64,000 nt of DNA from Bog-159 sp963818855. GTDB taxonomy: Bacteria > Acidobacteriota > Terriglobia > Bryobacterales > Bryobacteraceae. The translations under genes were made by a program, and so were the position numbers. Below, piece by piece: positions 15,890 through 24,393 of this stretch. The stretch covers positions 964,383-1,028,382 of the forward strand of contig CAWFUH010000003.1 of the NCBI GenBank assembly GCA_963818855.1, written 5' to 3'. The notes below the pieces were generated by a model, which made no database searches, had not been told where the DNA came from, and saw only the letters and a program-made list of their open reading frames with translations. The stretch's first letter is position 1. Every line of letters begins with the position of its first letter.

Positions 15890-17524
15890 ATGCTCATCCG
15901 GTTCTTGTTAGGCAGCTTCCTGCTTTCCGCGGCTGCGTTCGGGCAGCTCGCCTCATTCCCCAAACCGTCGTACTTTCGCGAGACCTTCGCCAGGCCTGTG
16001 ACGCGGGTCGAGCTGCAGTCCCCGGTGCGGCTGCAGGATTACGTGGCGGACGGCAAGCTGGAACTTTCGCTGCACGCCTATCTGGAGTTGGTGATGGCCA
16101 ACAACACGGATATCGCCATCCAACGGCTCAATGTAGACGTGGCGCAGAATGCCATCACGCGGGCATTCTCCGCATTCGATCCGCTGGCCACCGCCAGCTT
16201 CAGCAGCACCGAGCAGCGTACGCCATCGGGCGATCAGCTCACCGGCGCCAGCACGCTGGTTGAACTGTCCCAGCCCGCTACTTTCACATACGGCCAGACA
16301 CTGCCCACGGGTTTACAGTACCAGGTCCAGTTTTTCGGCTCGAAACTCGCCACCAACAGCGGATATTACTATTACAATCCGACGCTCAATGCCAGCCTGG
16401 GAGTTAGCGTATCGCAGCCGCTGATCAAGAATCGTGGCGAGTTTATCAACCGGCTGCCCATCATGGTGGCCAGCAGCCGTCTACGTAAAACGGGATACGA
16501 CCTGAAGACCAGCCTGCTGCAACTGGTCAGCAACGCCGAGAACGCCTATTGGGACGCGGTGCTGGCGCGCGAGAATCTGCGAGTGGCCGAGAGCGCCCGC
16601 GACCTGGCGGACCAGGCCTTGAAACGCGCGCAGCGGGAGCTGGAGTTGGGCGCGCTCTCGCCGCTGGACATTTATAATCCGCAGCAGCAGTATGCCACAT
16701 CCCAGATTGCCGTTTCGCAATCGCGATACGCGCTACAGCAGACCGAAGACGCGGTGCGCCGGCAGATCGGGGCCGATCTGGATGCGAAAATCCGCATGCT
16801 GCCCATCGTGTTGAGCGAGACTGTAAGTCCCGAAGTAGACGCGCCGCCCATCGACGCCGAGAAAGAGGTGCGGAAGGCCATGGCCACCCGGCCGGATCTG
16901 AAATCAGCCATGCAGGACTTGGATATCGACGATCTCGGTATCGGCCAGGCCAGGAATGAACTCCTGCCGGATCTGGAACTGACCGGCGCGTACTCGACCC
17001 AGGGCCTGGGAGGGGTTTTCTACCCGGGTGCGCTAGTCGGCGCCCTGCCGGCGCCCGCCGCCATCCCGGGCGGCTTCAGCGACGCATTGGGCCAGATGTT
17101 CGGCTTCGGCTACCCGATGTATTCCTTCGGCTTGACATTGCGCCTCCCGATAAAGAATCACCAGGCGTCGGCGGACATGGCGGACGCGCTGGTGGCCAAG
17201 AAACATGACGCGCTGAACGTGCGCACGGTGAAACAGCAGGTCCGGCTGGACGTGCTGACGGCGGTGAGCCAGGCCGAATCCAGCAAAGACGCCATGAAGC
17301 TGGCGGTGGTGGCGCGCGATTTTTCGCAGAAGTACATGGAGGCGGAGCAGAAGAAATACGAGTTGGGCAACAGCACCATCTTTTTCGTACTGCAGGCGCA
17401 GGGCGCACTGGTCACCGCCGAATCGAGCGTGGTGCAGAATGCCGTGAACTACCGTCGGAATTTGATGAATCTGTTGGTACGGACCGGGGATCTGCTGGAA
17501 TCGCGGGGAATCGCCATGCAGTAA
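15890..17524 (+). CDS. TolC-family outer membrane efflux protein
   Basis: A 544-residue outer membrane protein: signal peptide MLIRFLLGSFLLSAAAFGQ, then two outer-membrane-factor repeats with long helical hairpins (LRVAESARDLADQALKRAQR, then AESSKDAMKLAVVARDFSQK) and beta segments rich in Phe/Tyr (QFFGSKLATNSGYYYY). Members form trimeric channels through the outer membrane for RND, MFS or ABC pumps. It is divergent from the DUF1579-like gene and stands alone with no pump genes adjacent, so its partner is unknown. It is a different subfamily from the TolC gene at 36775. Confidence 0.9.
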   Translation: MLIRFLLGSFLLSAAAFGQLASFPKPSYFRETFARPVTRVELQSPVRLQDYVADGKLELSLHAYLELVMANNTDIAIQRLNVDVAQNAITRAFSAFDPLATASFSSTEQRTPSGDQLTGASTLVELSQPATFTYGQTLPTGLQYQVQFFGSKLATNSGYYYYNPTLNASLGVSVSQPLIKNRGEFINRLPIMVASSRLRKTGYDLKTSLLQLVSNAENAYWDAVLARENLRVAESARDLADQALKRAQRELELGALSPLDIYNPQQQYATSQIAVSQSRYALQQTEDAVRRQIGADLDAKIRMLPIVLSETVSPEVDAPPIDAEKEVRKAMATRPDLKSAMQDLDIDDLGIGQARNELLPDLELTGAYSTQGLGGVFYPGALVGALPAPAAIPGGFSDALGQMFGFGYPMYSFGLTLRLPIKNHQASADMADALVAKKHDALNVRTVKQQVRLDVLTAVSQAESSKDAMKLAVVARDFSQKYMEAEQKKYELGNSTIFFVLQAQGALVTAESSVVQNAVNYRRNLMNLLVRTGDLLESRGIAMQ

Positions 17525-17836
17525 CCGGAGATTGGACCCCGGGCCAGCTTGTGGCGTCCGGCCACACCGGTACCAAGCCCGTCATCCAAAGCGGATTTGG
17601 CGGAATGAGATATGCGGGCGGACCGTCTTGCCCGCAACTTGTGGAATGATCCAGACGGGGTTAGGATGGATCAGGTGGCCTGAACAAAACTACCGAAGAA
17701 CGTTCGGGATTTCTTCGTGAAACAGACGCATGGGGGGACTCACGCCTGAGCAGCGAAGGGAACTAGCCCGAAAGGCGGTGGCTGTCAGGATTAAAAAAGC
17801 GGCCCAACGCACGTCAGATTGATAAACGCTGACAAC
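17525..17836. other. Intergenic region upstream of the TIGR04255 cassette
   Basis: 312 bp between the TolC-family gene and the accessory cassette. Small frames on both strands lack protein character. No clear promoter hexamers, repeat or terminator were recognised. Confidence 0.4.
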
Positions 17837-18601
17837 ATGGCGACTCAAAAGTGGATGTCGTGGCTGAAGGACAGGCACTACGACAAGGCCCCTATCAAGG
17901 AGGCCATCATTGATATCCAAATTAAGAACTCCCAGTCCGTCACGCTGGCAAACCTTGAGAAGGTGGCAATCTCGCCGCCATGGGGCTACACGGAACGCCA
18001 AAAGCTGATGCTAGGCCAACTCCGAGGACAACTTGAAGGCGGGACACTCACCGCGACAACGAAGCAGGACCCGATGGGCTATGCGTTCGTCGGAGGCGAA
18101 GAAAAACATATCGTACAATTCAGAATAAACGGCTTTACTTTCAGCAGGCTTGCTCCATATCAAACGTGGGAGCAGCTGCGAAACGAGGCTAGGACGCTGT
18201 GGGAATCATACCGGCAAGTCGTTGGAGTGCTTCCGGTTGTTCGTGTTGGGCTTCGGTACGTCAACCAATTAGACATTCCAATGCCGATGCGCGATTTTCG
18301 GGACTTCATCCGCCTTTACCCCGAGGTCTCATCGGACCTGCCTCAACAATTGGCCGGATTCTTCGTGCAAGTTCAGATTCCGCAGGACGATCTGGGCGCC
18401 ATGCTGATCCTAAACGAGGCAATGGTTCCTCCGCCCCGTCCAGACGTCGCTTCGGTTGTGCTCGATATAGATGTGTTCAAGCCGGGGCTCAAGCTCGAGT
18501 CGGATGATGAAGTATGGGACGTGTTGGAGAAGCTGCGCTTGCGAAAGAACTTGATCTTTGAAGGATGTATTACTAATAACATGAGGGAGTTAATCAGCTA
18601 A
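17837..18601 (+). CDS. TIGR04255 family protein (first gene of a three-gene cassette)
   Basis: A 254-residue protein matching the sporadically distributed TIGR04255 family: APIKEAIIDIQIKN near the N-terminus, then GYAFVGGEEKHIVQFRINGF and TFSRLAPYQTWEQLRNEA, then VGLRYVNQLDIPMP (about residue 145) and a C-terminal LDIDVFKPG. The function of the family is unknown, though its scattered distribution and mobile neighbourhoods suggest an accessory or conflict role. It starts at ATG 17837; a TTG at 17819 is in frame. Base composition looks lower in GC than flanking genes. The next gene begins immediately after its stop (TAAATG). Confidence 0.85.
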   Translation: MATQKWMSWLKDRHYDKAPIKEAIIDIQIKNSQSVTLANLEKVAISPPWGYTERQKLMLGQLRGQLEGGTLTATTKQDPMGYAFVGGEEKHIVQFRINGFTFSRLAPYQTWEQLRNEARTLWESYRQVVGVLPVVRVGLRYVNQLDIPMPMRDFRDFIRLYPEVSSDLPQQLAGFFVQVQIPQDDLGAMLILNEAMVPPPRPDVASVVLDIDVFKPGLKLESDDEVWDVLEKLRLRKNLIFEGCITNNMRELIS

Positions 18602-19114
18602 ATGCCGGCAGCCCAGATGCCACCTGATCGAGATCCGTTCCGACTCGATCGATTTAAACCGGCACTTCACCGCGTGGAGACACCAAGCTACAACCAGCGG
18701 ACCGGTGAACTGCGGGATGACTGGTTGCGCAGAACGGCGCAAAGTACATTCTTGACCATCAAGTATGGGCTCATTGACGCCGAAGGAGCACTGGACCGAA
18801 TTTCCAAAATGGAGACAGACTGGGACTCGTATGGCGCAGCGCCCCCGAGCGATACTGCGATCCGGGCGTCCAGAGAGATCTTGGCGGAACTCGCCGACGC
18901 TCTGATCCTGCCGTCTACAATCGTGCCATCTGCCGAGGGCGGCGTCTCGATCTACTTCATGACTGGCCGTCGGACCGTTTATGTCGAAACTTACAATGAG
19001 GGATCTCAGACACTCGTGCTGTACGATCGCGATTGCGATGCGGAAGTGCTCGAGATTGGCCGCGATATTCCTCGTTCGGCCGTGAGTAGCAGGATTCTGG
19101 CGTATCTCGGCTGA
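18602..19114 (+). CDS. Unknown protein, second gene of the TIGR04255 cassette
   Basis: A 170-residue soluble protein, no domain recognised. Mid-protein it reads GALDRISKMETDWDSYGAAP followed by an alpha/beta segment (GGVSIYFMTGRRTVYVETYN, LVLYDRDCDAEVLEIGRD). The phrase DWDSYGAAPPSDTAI resembles short proteins encoded beside TIGR04255 genes in other bacteria. Its start codon abuts the stop of the upstream gene, so co-translation is likely. Confidence 0.75.
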   Translation: MPAAQMPPDRDPFRLDRFKPALHRVETPSYNQRTGELRDDWLRRTAQSTFLTIKYGLIDAEGALDRISKMETDWDSYGAAPPSDTAIRASREILAELADALILPSTIVPSAEGGVSIYFMTGRRTVYVETYNEGSQTLVLYDRDCDAEVLEIGRDIPRSAVSSRILAYLG

Positions 19115-19119
19115 CAACT

Positions 19120-19530
19120 ATGTGTTGCGCGGGCGAACCTGGACATCCCCAATGCCGAAATGGAGATCCCGAGGATAAAGTATTCACTGCGGGAGAACTC
19201 CTGTACAGGCGCTACAGAGTGGAGCACTTTCAAAACCAGCAATTGCTTCCATCGGCCTTCAGGTTCCCGCGCCAGTCATTCAATCGACAAAAGTACAGCA
19301 CACCCGAGGACGTTTTGCATGCGGATTGTTGTGACGGCAAGCAACTGCAGGATGGATGGGGAGTTTTGGAATGTTCATCAACCGACCTTCCTACGCCAAT
19401 AAACGGCCAAGATGGCAGAACATTTCAATTCGAGCCCATCCATAGACCGCTGGACTGCTGCTATGCCCACACAGAGGCCTGTTGTAAAGCCGGTGGCGAA
19501 TTTGTTGACGAACCCAGCCCGAAGGTTTAG
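19120..19530 (+). CDS. Unknown protein, third gene of the TIGR04255 cassette, possibly 3'-truncated
   Basis: A 136-residue protein beginning MCCAGEPGHPQCRNGDPEDK with a motif FRFPRQSFNRQKYSTPEDVL (about residues 47-66) and PLDCCYAHTEACC near its end. I do not recognise a characterised domain; it looks like the third member of a recurring TIGR04255 trio. It starts five bases after the preceding stop. Its stop lies inside sequence shared with the truncated IS66-type transposase frame (from about 19509), so the natural C-terminus has probably been replaced by the insertion. Confidence 0.6.
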   Translation: MCCAGEPGHPQCRNGDPEDKVFTAGELLYRRYRVEHFQNQQLLPSAFRFPRQSFNRQKYSTPEDVLHADCCDGKQLQDGWGVLECSSTDLPTPINGQDGRTFQFEPIHRPLDCCYAHTEACCKAGGEFVDEPSPKV

Positions 19531-19550
19531 AGATCGTCCGGCGGACCGTC

Positions 19551-20582
19551 GTGCGCCGTTTCGATATCACCGTGGGCCGCTGCCGCGATTGCCAGCGATG
19601 CGTTCAGGGGCGCCATCCGTTACAGACCTCCGATGCGGTGGGAGTCGGCAACGTACAGTTGGGTCCGGAATCTCTGACCCTGGCGGCCATCCTGAACAAG
19701 CAGATGGGGTTGTCGCTGGGGCATACGCGACAAGTCCTGTCCTTTGGGTTCGGGCTGGAGGTGAGTCGCGGAGGGTTGTATCGGGCCCTGGCGCGGATGG
19801 CGGGCCGCGCGGCGCCCACCTATGATGGACTGGTGGAAACAGCGCGGCAGGCTCCCGTGAACGGCATGGACGAAACCGGCTGGAAGGTGGGTGGACGGCT
19901 GCAGTGGCTGCACGTGGCGGTGAGTGCACAGGTGACCGTCTACGCCATTCTGCCCGGCCGCGGATACGAACAGTCTGCGATGATTCTGGGAGCCGCGTAT
20001 GATGGATTTCTGATTCATGACGGCTGGGCACCCTATTATCGATTCCAGTTCGCATTCCATCAAAGTTGTTTGGCGCATCTGCTGAAGCGCTGCCGCGAGA
20101 TGGCACAGGTCGCCCCGCCGGCGGCATTGGCTTTCCCGCGGGCCGTGGAGCATCTGCTCCGCACGGGCTTGGAGTTGCGTGACCGCTCTGCGCGAGGCGA
20201 GATCTCTAAACATGGCAGGCGGACCGCCACGGGAAAGCTGGAAGCCAAACTGGACCGGATGCTGGAAACACGCCGCCGGAACCCGGCGAACCATCGGCTG
20301 GCGCGCCATCTCGCACATGAGCAACTCTGGTTGTTCACCTTCCTGCACTGCTTCGGCTTAGATGCCACCAACAACGCGGCGGAACGAGCCATCCGCGGCA
20401 TGGTGATCGCACGCAAGGTATGGGGCGGGAGCCGAACCTGGGAAGGAGCGCGCACGCATCAGATTCTGGCCAGCGTGTTGCGCACTTGCTGGCAGCAAGG
20501 CAAGGACGCCTTCACGCGCTGCGTGAGGCTGTTGCGTGCGCCACGGAGCGTGATCCTGGACATTGTGCCGGGGGCGGGCTGA
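19551..20582 (+). pseudogene. IS66-family transposase, 5'-truncated
   Basis: About 343 residues of DDE transposase. The sequence before the GTG at 19551 is still transposase-like (LEIVRRTVV), but the frame closes at a stop at 19506-19508, so the N-terminal DNA-binding and zinc-finger part, usually 100 or more residues, is missing. Catalytic motifs are intact: VNGMDETGWKVGG (Asp), FLIHDGWAPYYRF (Asp) and ATNNAAERAIRGMVIARKVW (Glu). It inserts next to, and seems to truncate, the TIGR04255 cassette. Transposition is unlikely without the N-terminus. Confidence 0.85.
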
Positions 20583-20602
20583 CCCGCACCATTCACTACT
20601 AC

Positions 20603-21100
20603 ATGCCTGAATCCCTCACCTTTTGCGGACGCACGTTCCACACCGGCGAGCTGGAGTTGATGCGCAAGACTGCGCTGGAGTTCTCCGCCCTGGGAGTCAC
20701 CGAAATCGCGCGCACCGTCTGTGAGTTGCTGGAGTGGAAACGGCCCAGTGGAGGATTGAAGAATCACGAGTGCCGGCAACTGCTGGAGCGGCTCCAGGCC
20801 GAAGGTTTCCTACAGCTTCCCGATCTCCGGAAATTGGGCGGCCGGGGTACGCGGCGGATAGATGTATCAACGACCTGGTGCGAACCGGTGCCCGTCGCAT
20901 GTGCCGCCCGGGAGTGCGAGCCGCTGGAATTGGCTCTGGTGGAAGGCCAGGCGGAGAGCCGCCGGTGGCGCGAGCAGGTGGAACGTTATCACTATCTGGG
21001 ATGCCGTGTGCCATTCGGTGCGCACCTGCGCTACTGGGAGGAAATCTTCCGCGTGAGGCTCGCCCAAAGAATGAGCGTGCGCATTCAAGCCAGCGGATGA
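20603..21100 (+). pseudogene. DUF4338 (DruA-like) protein, 3'-truncated
   Basis: 165 residues with the N-terminal signature of DUF4338 proteins: LTFCGRTFHTGELELMRKTA, then RTVCELLEWKRPSGGLKNHECRQLL is recognisable as CELLxWxxPxGxLKxxxCR, and finally ERYHYLGCRVPFGAHLRYW. The family normally continues through a further catalytic-looking domain; here homology stops at about 21039 and unrelated codons follow. DUF4338 occurs in the Druantia defence system but is more often found alone beside transposases, as here, so a defence role should not be assumed. It begins 20 bases after the transposase stop. Confidence 0.8.
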
Positions 21101-21273
21101 GCGATCCTTGTTTAACCGTGATTCGGCATTAATTCAGAATAGGAAACGCCAGATACGTGAACTGCCAACCTCGCGGAATCGGGCTCGGTCTTGCCGTGTA
21201 ACCGCGATCCATTTGTGTCATGCTCGGCCCGCGGCGGCAACCAGCCGACTCGCTGCACATGCTTTATCTCCCT

Positions 21274-22662
21274 TTACCTCCGGGCCGGCACACCTACCGC
21301 CCCCACAGCCGTGCTCCGGCGCAACTCACGCACAGTCTGGCGCCACACCCACAACAACACCGATCCGATCAGAATCAGTCCGCAGCAGAGGCCGGTCCAT
21401 AATCCTGCCGCTCCCCACCCGGCGCGAAAGCAGAGCCACATGCCCACCGGCAGCCCCACAAACCAATAGAACAGCAGGTTGCACAACATCGGCGTGCGCG
21501 TATTCCCGGCTCCGCGCAAAGCGCCCGCTGCGACCACCTGGCATCCATCGAACAACTGAAAAGCGGCAGCGATGGCCAGCAGCGTAACGCTCATGCGGAT
21601 GACCGCCGGGTCGGCGGTATAAAAACGCGCGATGCGCTGCGGAATGGTCAGGAACGCAACGGCCGCCAGGCTCATGAACGCCGCGCCGCATGCCAATGCG
21701 CTCCATCCGGCACGCCCCGCCGCATCCGGATCGCGCCGTCCAATCAGATGCCCGACACGCACGGCTGCGGCGGAGCTGATGCCTAATGGCACCATGAAGG
21801 TGAGGCTGGCCATGTTCAATGCGACCTGGTGGGCGGCCAGCGACACGGGATCCAGCCGGGCAATCAGGGCGGTGGCCAATCCGAAGACCCCGATCTCGAA
21901 TCCCACGTGCGCGGCGGCGGGAATGCCAAGTCTCAGCAGGCGGCCGATGCGCGGCCAATCCGGCGCCAGGGGAACGTGAAAGATGCCGGGACGGCGCCGG
22001 CGATCGTAGTAGAGTACGGTGGCGATCAGGACTCCCGACATATAAGCCCGCGCAGCGCAGGTGGCCCAAGCCGATCCATCGGTGCCCATCTCGCGAAAAC
22101 CCACGTGTCCGTAGATCAGCACCCAATTGCCGAACAGATTGACCGCATTCGCCGAAAGCAGCGCGAACATCACCGGCTTCACGATCCCGATAGCCTGCAG
22201 GTAGCGCCGCAGCGCGAAGTACAACATGAGCGGCAAGGTGCTCCAGTTCAGGATGCGAATATAAGCGGTGGCTTGCGGCAAGACCCTGGGATTCACGCCG
22301 AAGCCCGCCAAACCGGCGGCCATGGCGGCGTTCACCAGCATCAGCGCGGGCGCCACGGCCGCACATAAATATAATCCGCTCCACAAGGCGCGGTGGCACT
22401 CCTCCATGCGCCGGGCGCCGTACGCTTGTGAGACCACGGTGTCGAGGCCCAGCAGCAGGCATCCGCCAAACACCGTGCAGGTGTAGAACAGGATGCTGCC
22501 CACGCTGACGGCGCCGATGGCCGCCGCGCTATCCGGCAGCCGGCCCACCATGATGGTGTCGATGATGCCCATCGCCATCCAGCCGAGCTCGGCGAGCACC
22601 AGCGGCCAGGCCAGTACCACCAATGGCCGCCACTCGCGCCGGATGCTTTCGAAAACGGGCAT
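21274..22662 (-). CDS. MATE-family multidrug/Na+ or H+ antiporter
   Basis: A 462-residue polytopic membrane protein with about 12 predicted helices and MatE signatures: WPLVLAELGWMAMGIIDTIM (TM1) with IMVGRLPDSAAAIGA, then GLDTVVSQAYGARR (the conserved Q-x-x-GA loop), and the second-half copy AAHQVALNMASLTFMVPLG. These pumps export cationic drugs or metabolites using ion gradients. Length is typical. It starts at ATG 22662 and is divergent from ybgC. Substrate not deducible. Confidence 0.92.
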   Translation of the reverse strand: MPVFESIRREWRPLVVLAWPLVLAELGWMAMGIIDTIMVGRLPDSAAAIGAVSVGSILFYTCTVFGGCLLLGLDTVVSQAYGARRMEECHRALWSGLYLCAAVAPALMLVNAAMAAGLAGFGVNPRVLPQATAYIRILNWSTLPLMLYFALRRYLQAIGIVKPVMFALLSANAVNLFGNWVLIYGHVGFREMGTDGSAWATCAARAYMSGVLIATVLYYDRRRRPGIFHVPLAPDWPRIGRLLRLGIPAAAHVGFEIGVFGLATALIARLDPVSLAAHQVALNMASLTFMVPLGISSAAAVRVGHLIGRRDPDAAGRAGWSALACGAAFMSLAAVAFLTIPQRIARFYTADPAVIRMSVTLLAIAAAFQLFDGCQVVAAGALRGAGNTRTPMLCNLLFYWFVGLPVGMWLCFRAGWGAAGLWTGLCCGLILIGSVLLWVWRQTVRELRRSTAVGAVGVPARR

Positions 22663-22701
22663 CCCTCCAGGATGTCACATGCGGCCGGCGCATCTACCGG
22701 C

Positions 22702-22707
22702 TATAAT
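22702..22707 (+). promoter_or_regulatory. Consensus -10 box placing the start of transcription at the ybgC start codon
   Basis: TATAAT sits nine bases before the ATG at 22716, so initiation about 7-10 bases downstream would give a leaderless or nearly leaderless mRNA. No good -35 is visible at the proper spacing and no Shine-Dalgarno precedes the gene. Confidence 0.45.
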
Positions 22708-22715
22708 TGCTGCGA

Positions 22716-23150
22716 ATGACGGCTCACGAAACGCGTATCCGCGTGCGCTATGCTGAAACCGACCAGATGGGCGTCGTGTACTACGCCAACTACCTGGTGT
22801 GGATGGAGGTCGGCCGCGTAGAGTATTGCAAAGCGCGCGGCTTCGAGTACAAGCAAATGGAGTTGGAAGACGGCGTTTTTCTGGCCGTGGCGGAAGCGCG
22901 CTGCCGTTACGCTTCGCCCGCGCGCTTCGACGAAGAGGTGGTCATTCGTACCTGGGTGGAGGCGGCCAATCCGCGCATGGTGCGGTTCGCCTACGAAATG
23001 CGCCTCGCGGCGGACGGGCGCAAGCTGGCCACCGGCGAAACCAAGCACATCTTTCTGGGGCGGGACCTGCGTCCGAGCAGGATGCCCGAAAAGTACCGCG
23101 GGAAATTTGCGATCCATGCACCCGGAACAAGTCAAGAAGCTGGCGCGTGA
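22716..23150 (+). CDS. ybgC: Acyl-CoA thioesterase, YbgC/4-hydroxybenzoyl-CoA thioesterase family
   Basis: A 144-residue hotdog-fold thioesterase with the diagnostic N-terminal RVRYAETDQMGVVYYANYLV (catalytic Asp in TDQMG) and WMEVGRVEYCKARGFEYKQM. It hydrolyses short or aromatic acyl-CoAs in the cytoplasm. ATG 22716 is chosen because the hotdog domain starts a few residues later. The last 35 bases overlap the beginning of queG in another frame, so the two are probably translated together. Confidence 0.92.
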   Translation: MTAHETRIRVRYAETDQMGVVYYANYLVWMEVGRVEYCKARGFEYKQMELEDGVFLAVAEARCRYASPARFDEEVVIRTWVEAANPRMVRFAYEMRLAADGRKLATGETKHIFLGRDLRPSRMPEKYRGKFAIHAPGTSQEAGA

Positions 23151-24171
23151 GTGCGGATTCGAACTGGCCGGAATCGCGGCGGCGGCGCCGGTGCCGGAAG
23201 CCGGCTATTACGCCCGATGGATCGCGGATGGGCTGGCCGGCGAGATGGGCTATTTGACGGACCGCCGCGCTCGGTTGCGCGACGATCCGCGCCAGTTGCT
23301 GCCGTCCGCCAGGTCAATTCTCTGCGTAGGCAAGCTGTATAACGGGCCGCAGCCGTATTCGACCGAACTCGCGGGCGACGATTTAGCTTGGATTTCCCGC
23401 TACGCCTGGGGTGAAGATTACCATCAGGTGCTGCGCCGTGGACTCGAGCGGGTGGTGGACGGCTTGCGCGCGCTGGCGGCCGAGCCCTTCGCCTGGAAGA
23501 TTTGCGTGGATACGGCGCCGCTGCTGGAACGCGCCTACGCACGGCACGCGGGACTGGGTTGGATCGCCAAGAACACTTGCCTCATTAACCAGGGTATGGG
23601 CTCGTGGTTTTTTCTGGGCGAATTGCTGGTTTCGCTCGACCTCGCGCCCGATCAGCCGCCGCCGGCCCGCTGCGGCTCGTGTACACGCTGCATCGATGCC
23701 TGCCCGACTGCGGCCATCGTGCCCACTGGCGGCGCGGAAGGTCCGGCGTGGGCGCTCGATGCGCGCTTGTGCATTTCGTACTTCACCATCGAGCTGCGCG
23801 GCGCGGCGCCTGAAGACATGCGGCCCTCGATCGGACGCCACGTCTTCGGGTGCGATATCTGCCAGGATGTCTGCCCGTGGAATCGGCGGGCGCCCGCCAC
23901 CGTGGAGCCGGCCTTCGCGCCCGCGCATTTCGTGCCGCCGCTGGAGAATCTAGCCGCGGTGACGGCAGCAGAGTTCCGCGAGATGTTCCGCGCCAGCCCC
24001 ATCAACCGCGCGCGCTACGCCGGATTTCTGCGCAACGTGGCGATCGCCATGGGTAATGCCGGGCAGGAAAAGTTCCGCGCTCCGCTCGAGAAGCTGGCTG
24101 GGTCGGAAGAGCCGGTGGTAGCCGAATCGGCGCGTTGGGCGCTGCTGCAATTGGATAACAGAGCGGGCTGA
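23116..24171 (+). CDS. queG: Epoxyqueuosine reductase QueG
   Basis: A 351-residue cobalamin- and 4Fe-4S-dependent enzyme that reduces epoxyqueuosine to queuosine in tRNA wobble positions. The DUF1730 domain with LLPSARSILCVGKLY (residues about 60-74) is followed by the catalytic segment KICVDTAPLLERAYARHAGL, and two ferredoxin-type clusters are formed from CGSCTRCIDACP and CDICQDVCPW. A C-terminal HEAT-like tail carries RNVAIAMGNAG. It starts at ATG 23116 inside ybgC; a TTG at 23107 is possible. A family B repeat supplies its last codons and the stop. No other queuosine genes are in the window. Confidence 0.95.
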   Translation: MHPEQVKKLARECGFELAGIAAAAPVPEAGYYARWIADGLAGEMGYLTDRRARLRDDPRQLLPSARSILCVGKLYNGPQPYSTELAGDDLAWISRYAWGEDYHQVLRRGLERVVDGLRALAAEPFAWKICVDTAPLLERAYARHAGLGWIAKNTCLINQGMGSWFFLGELLVSLDLAPDQPPPARCGSCTRCIDACPTAAIVPTGGAEGPAWALDARLCISYFTIELRGAAPEDMRPSIGRHVFGCDICQDVCPWNRRAPATVEPAFAPAHFVPPLENLAAVTAAEFREMFRASPINRARYAGFLRNVAIAMGNAGQEKFRAPLEKLAGSEEPVVAESARWALLQLDNRAG

Positions 24172-24205
24172 AGCCCCGCGGCGCTCGAATCAAGGCTAAA
24201 GCCCG
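24161..24205. repeat. Family B repeat forming the 3' end of queG
   Basis: AGCGGGCTGAAGCCCCGCGG followed by CTCGAATCAAGGCTAAAGCCCG. The TGA of queG (24169-24171) is within the hairpin loop. Bases 24188-24205 recur exactly at 24394-24411, on the other side of the family A element. Confidence 0.7.
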
Positions 24206-24384
24206 ATGCCACTTAGTTTGTGGGGCAGGACTCCAGTCCTGCGGCCGACGTCCACGTCGGCCTGCCCGCGTTTGCAATGGTTGATTCCATGCGCAAAGGG
24301 CGGGTCCTGGAGGACCCGCGCAGACCTGGAGGTCTGCCCCACAAATTATGCAGCATTCCCAATATTGGGATAACTAAGTGGCAT
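24206..24384. repeat. Family A element, most complete copy (MITE-like, 179 bp)
   Basis: Ends are a perfect 13-bp inverted repeat: ATGCCACTTAGTT (24206-24218) and AACTAAGTGGCAT (24372-24384). Inside are GTGGGGCAG/CTGCCCCAC, then hairpins GCAGGAC-TCCA-GTCCTGC, GCCGACG-TCCA-CGTCGGC, GCGGGTCC-TGGA-GGACCCGC and CAGACC-TGGA-GGTCTG, then CCCAATATTGGG. The whole can fold into a many-armed structure. It encodes nothing and resembles a non-autonomous transposable element or a structured RNA unit. Confidence 0.85.
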
Positions 24385-24393
24385 TGCGGACTA

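Larger units (their letters stand above)
19515..21100 (+). mobile_element. Remnant of an IS66-type element with a DUF4338 gene
   Basis: Contains an N-terminally truncated IS66 transposase gene followed by a C-terminally truncated DUF4338 gene. No terminal inverted repeats or target duplications were recognised. Both outer ends are lost, so the element cannot move by itself. Confidence 0.65.

Noticed and set aside
20603..21100. Calling the DUF4338 gene a Druantia defence system
   Set aside because: Only a truncated DruA-like domain beside a transposase; none of the other Druantia genes is present.
21326..22462. Open frame of 378 codons inside the MATE gene on the same strand
   Set aside because: Shadow frame of a GC-rich gene; Arg/Gly/His-rich with no recognisable domain.
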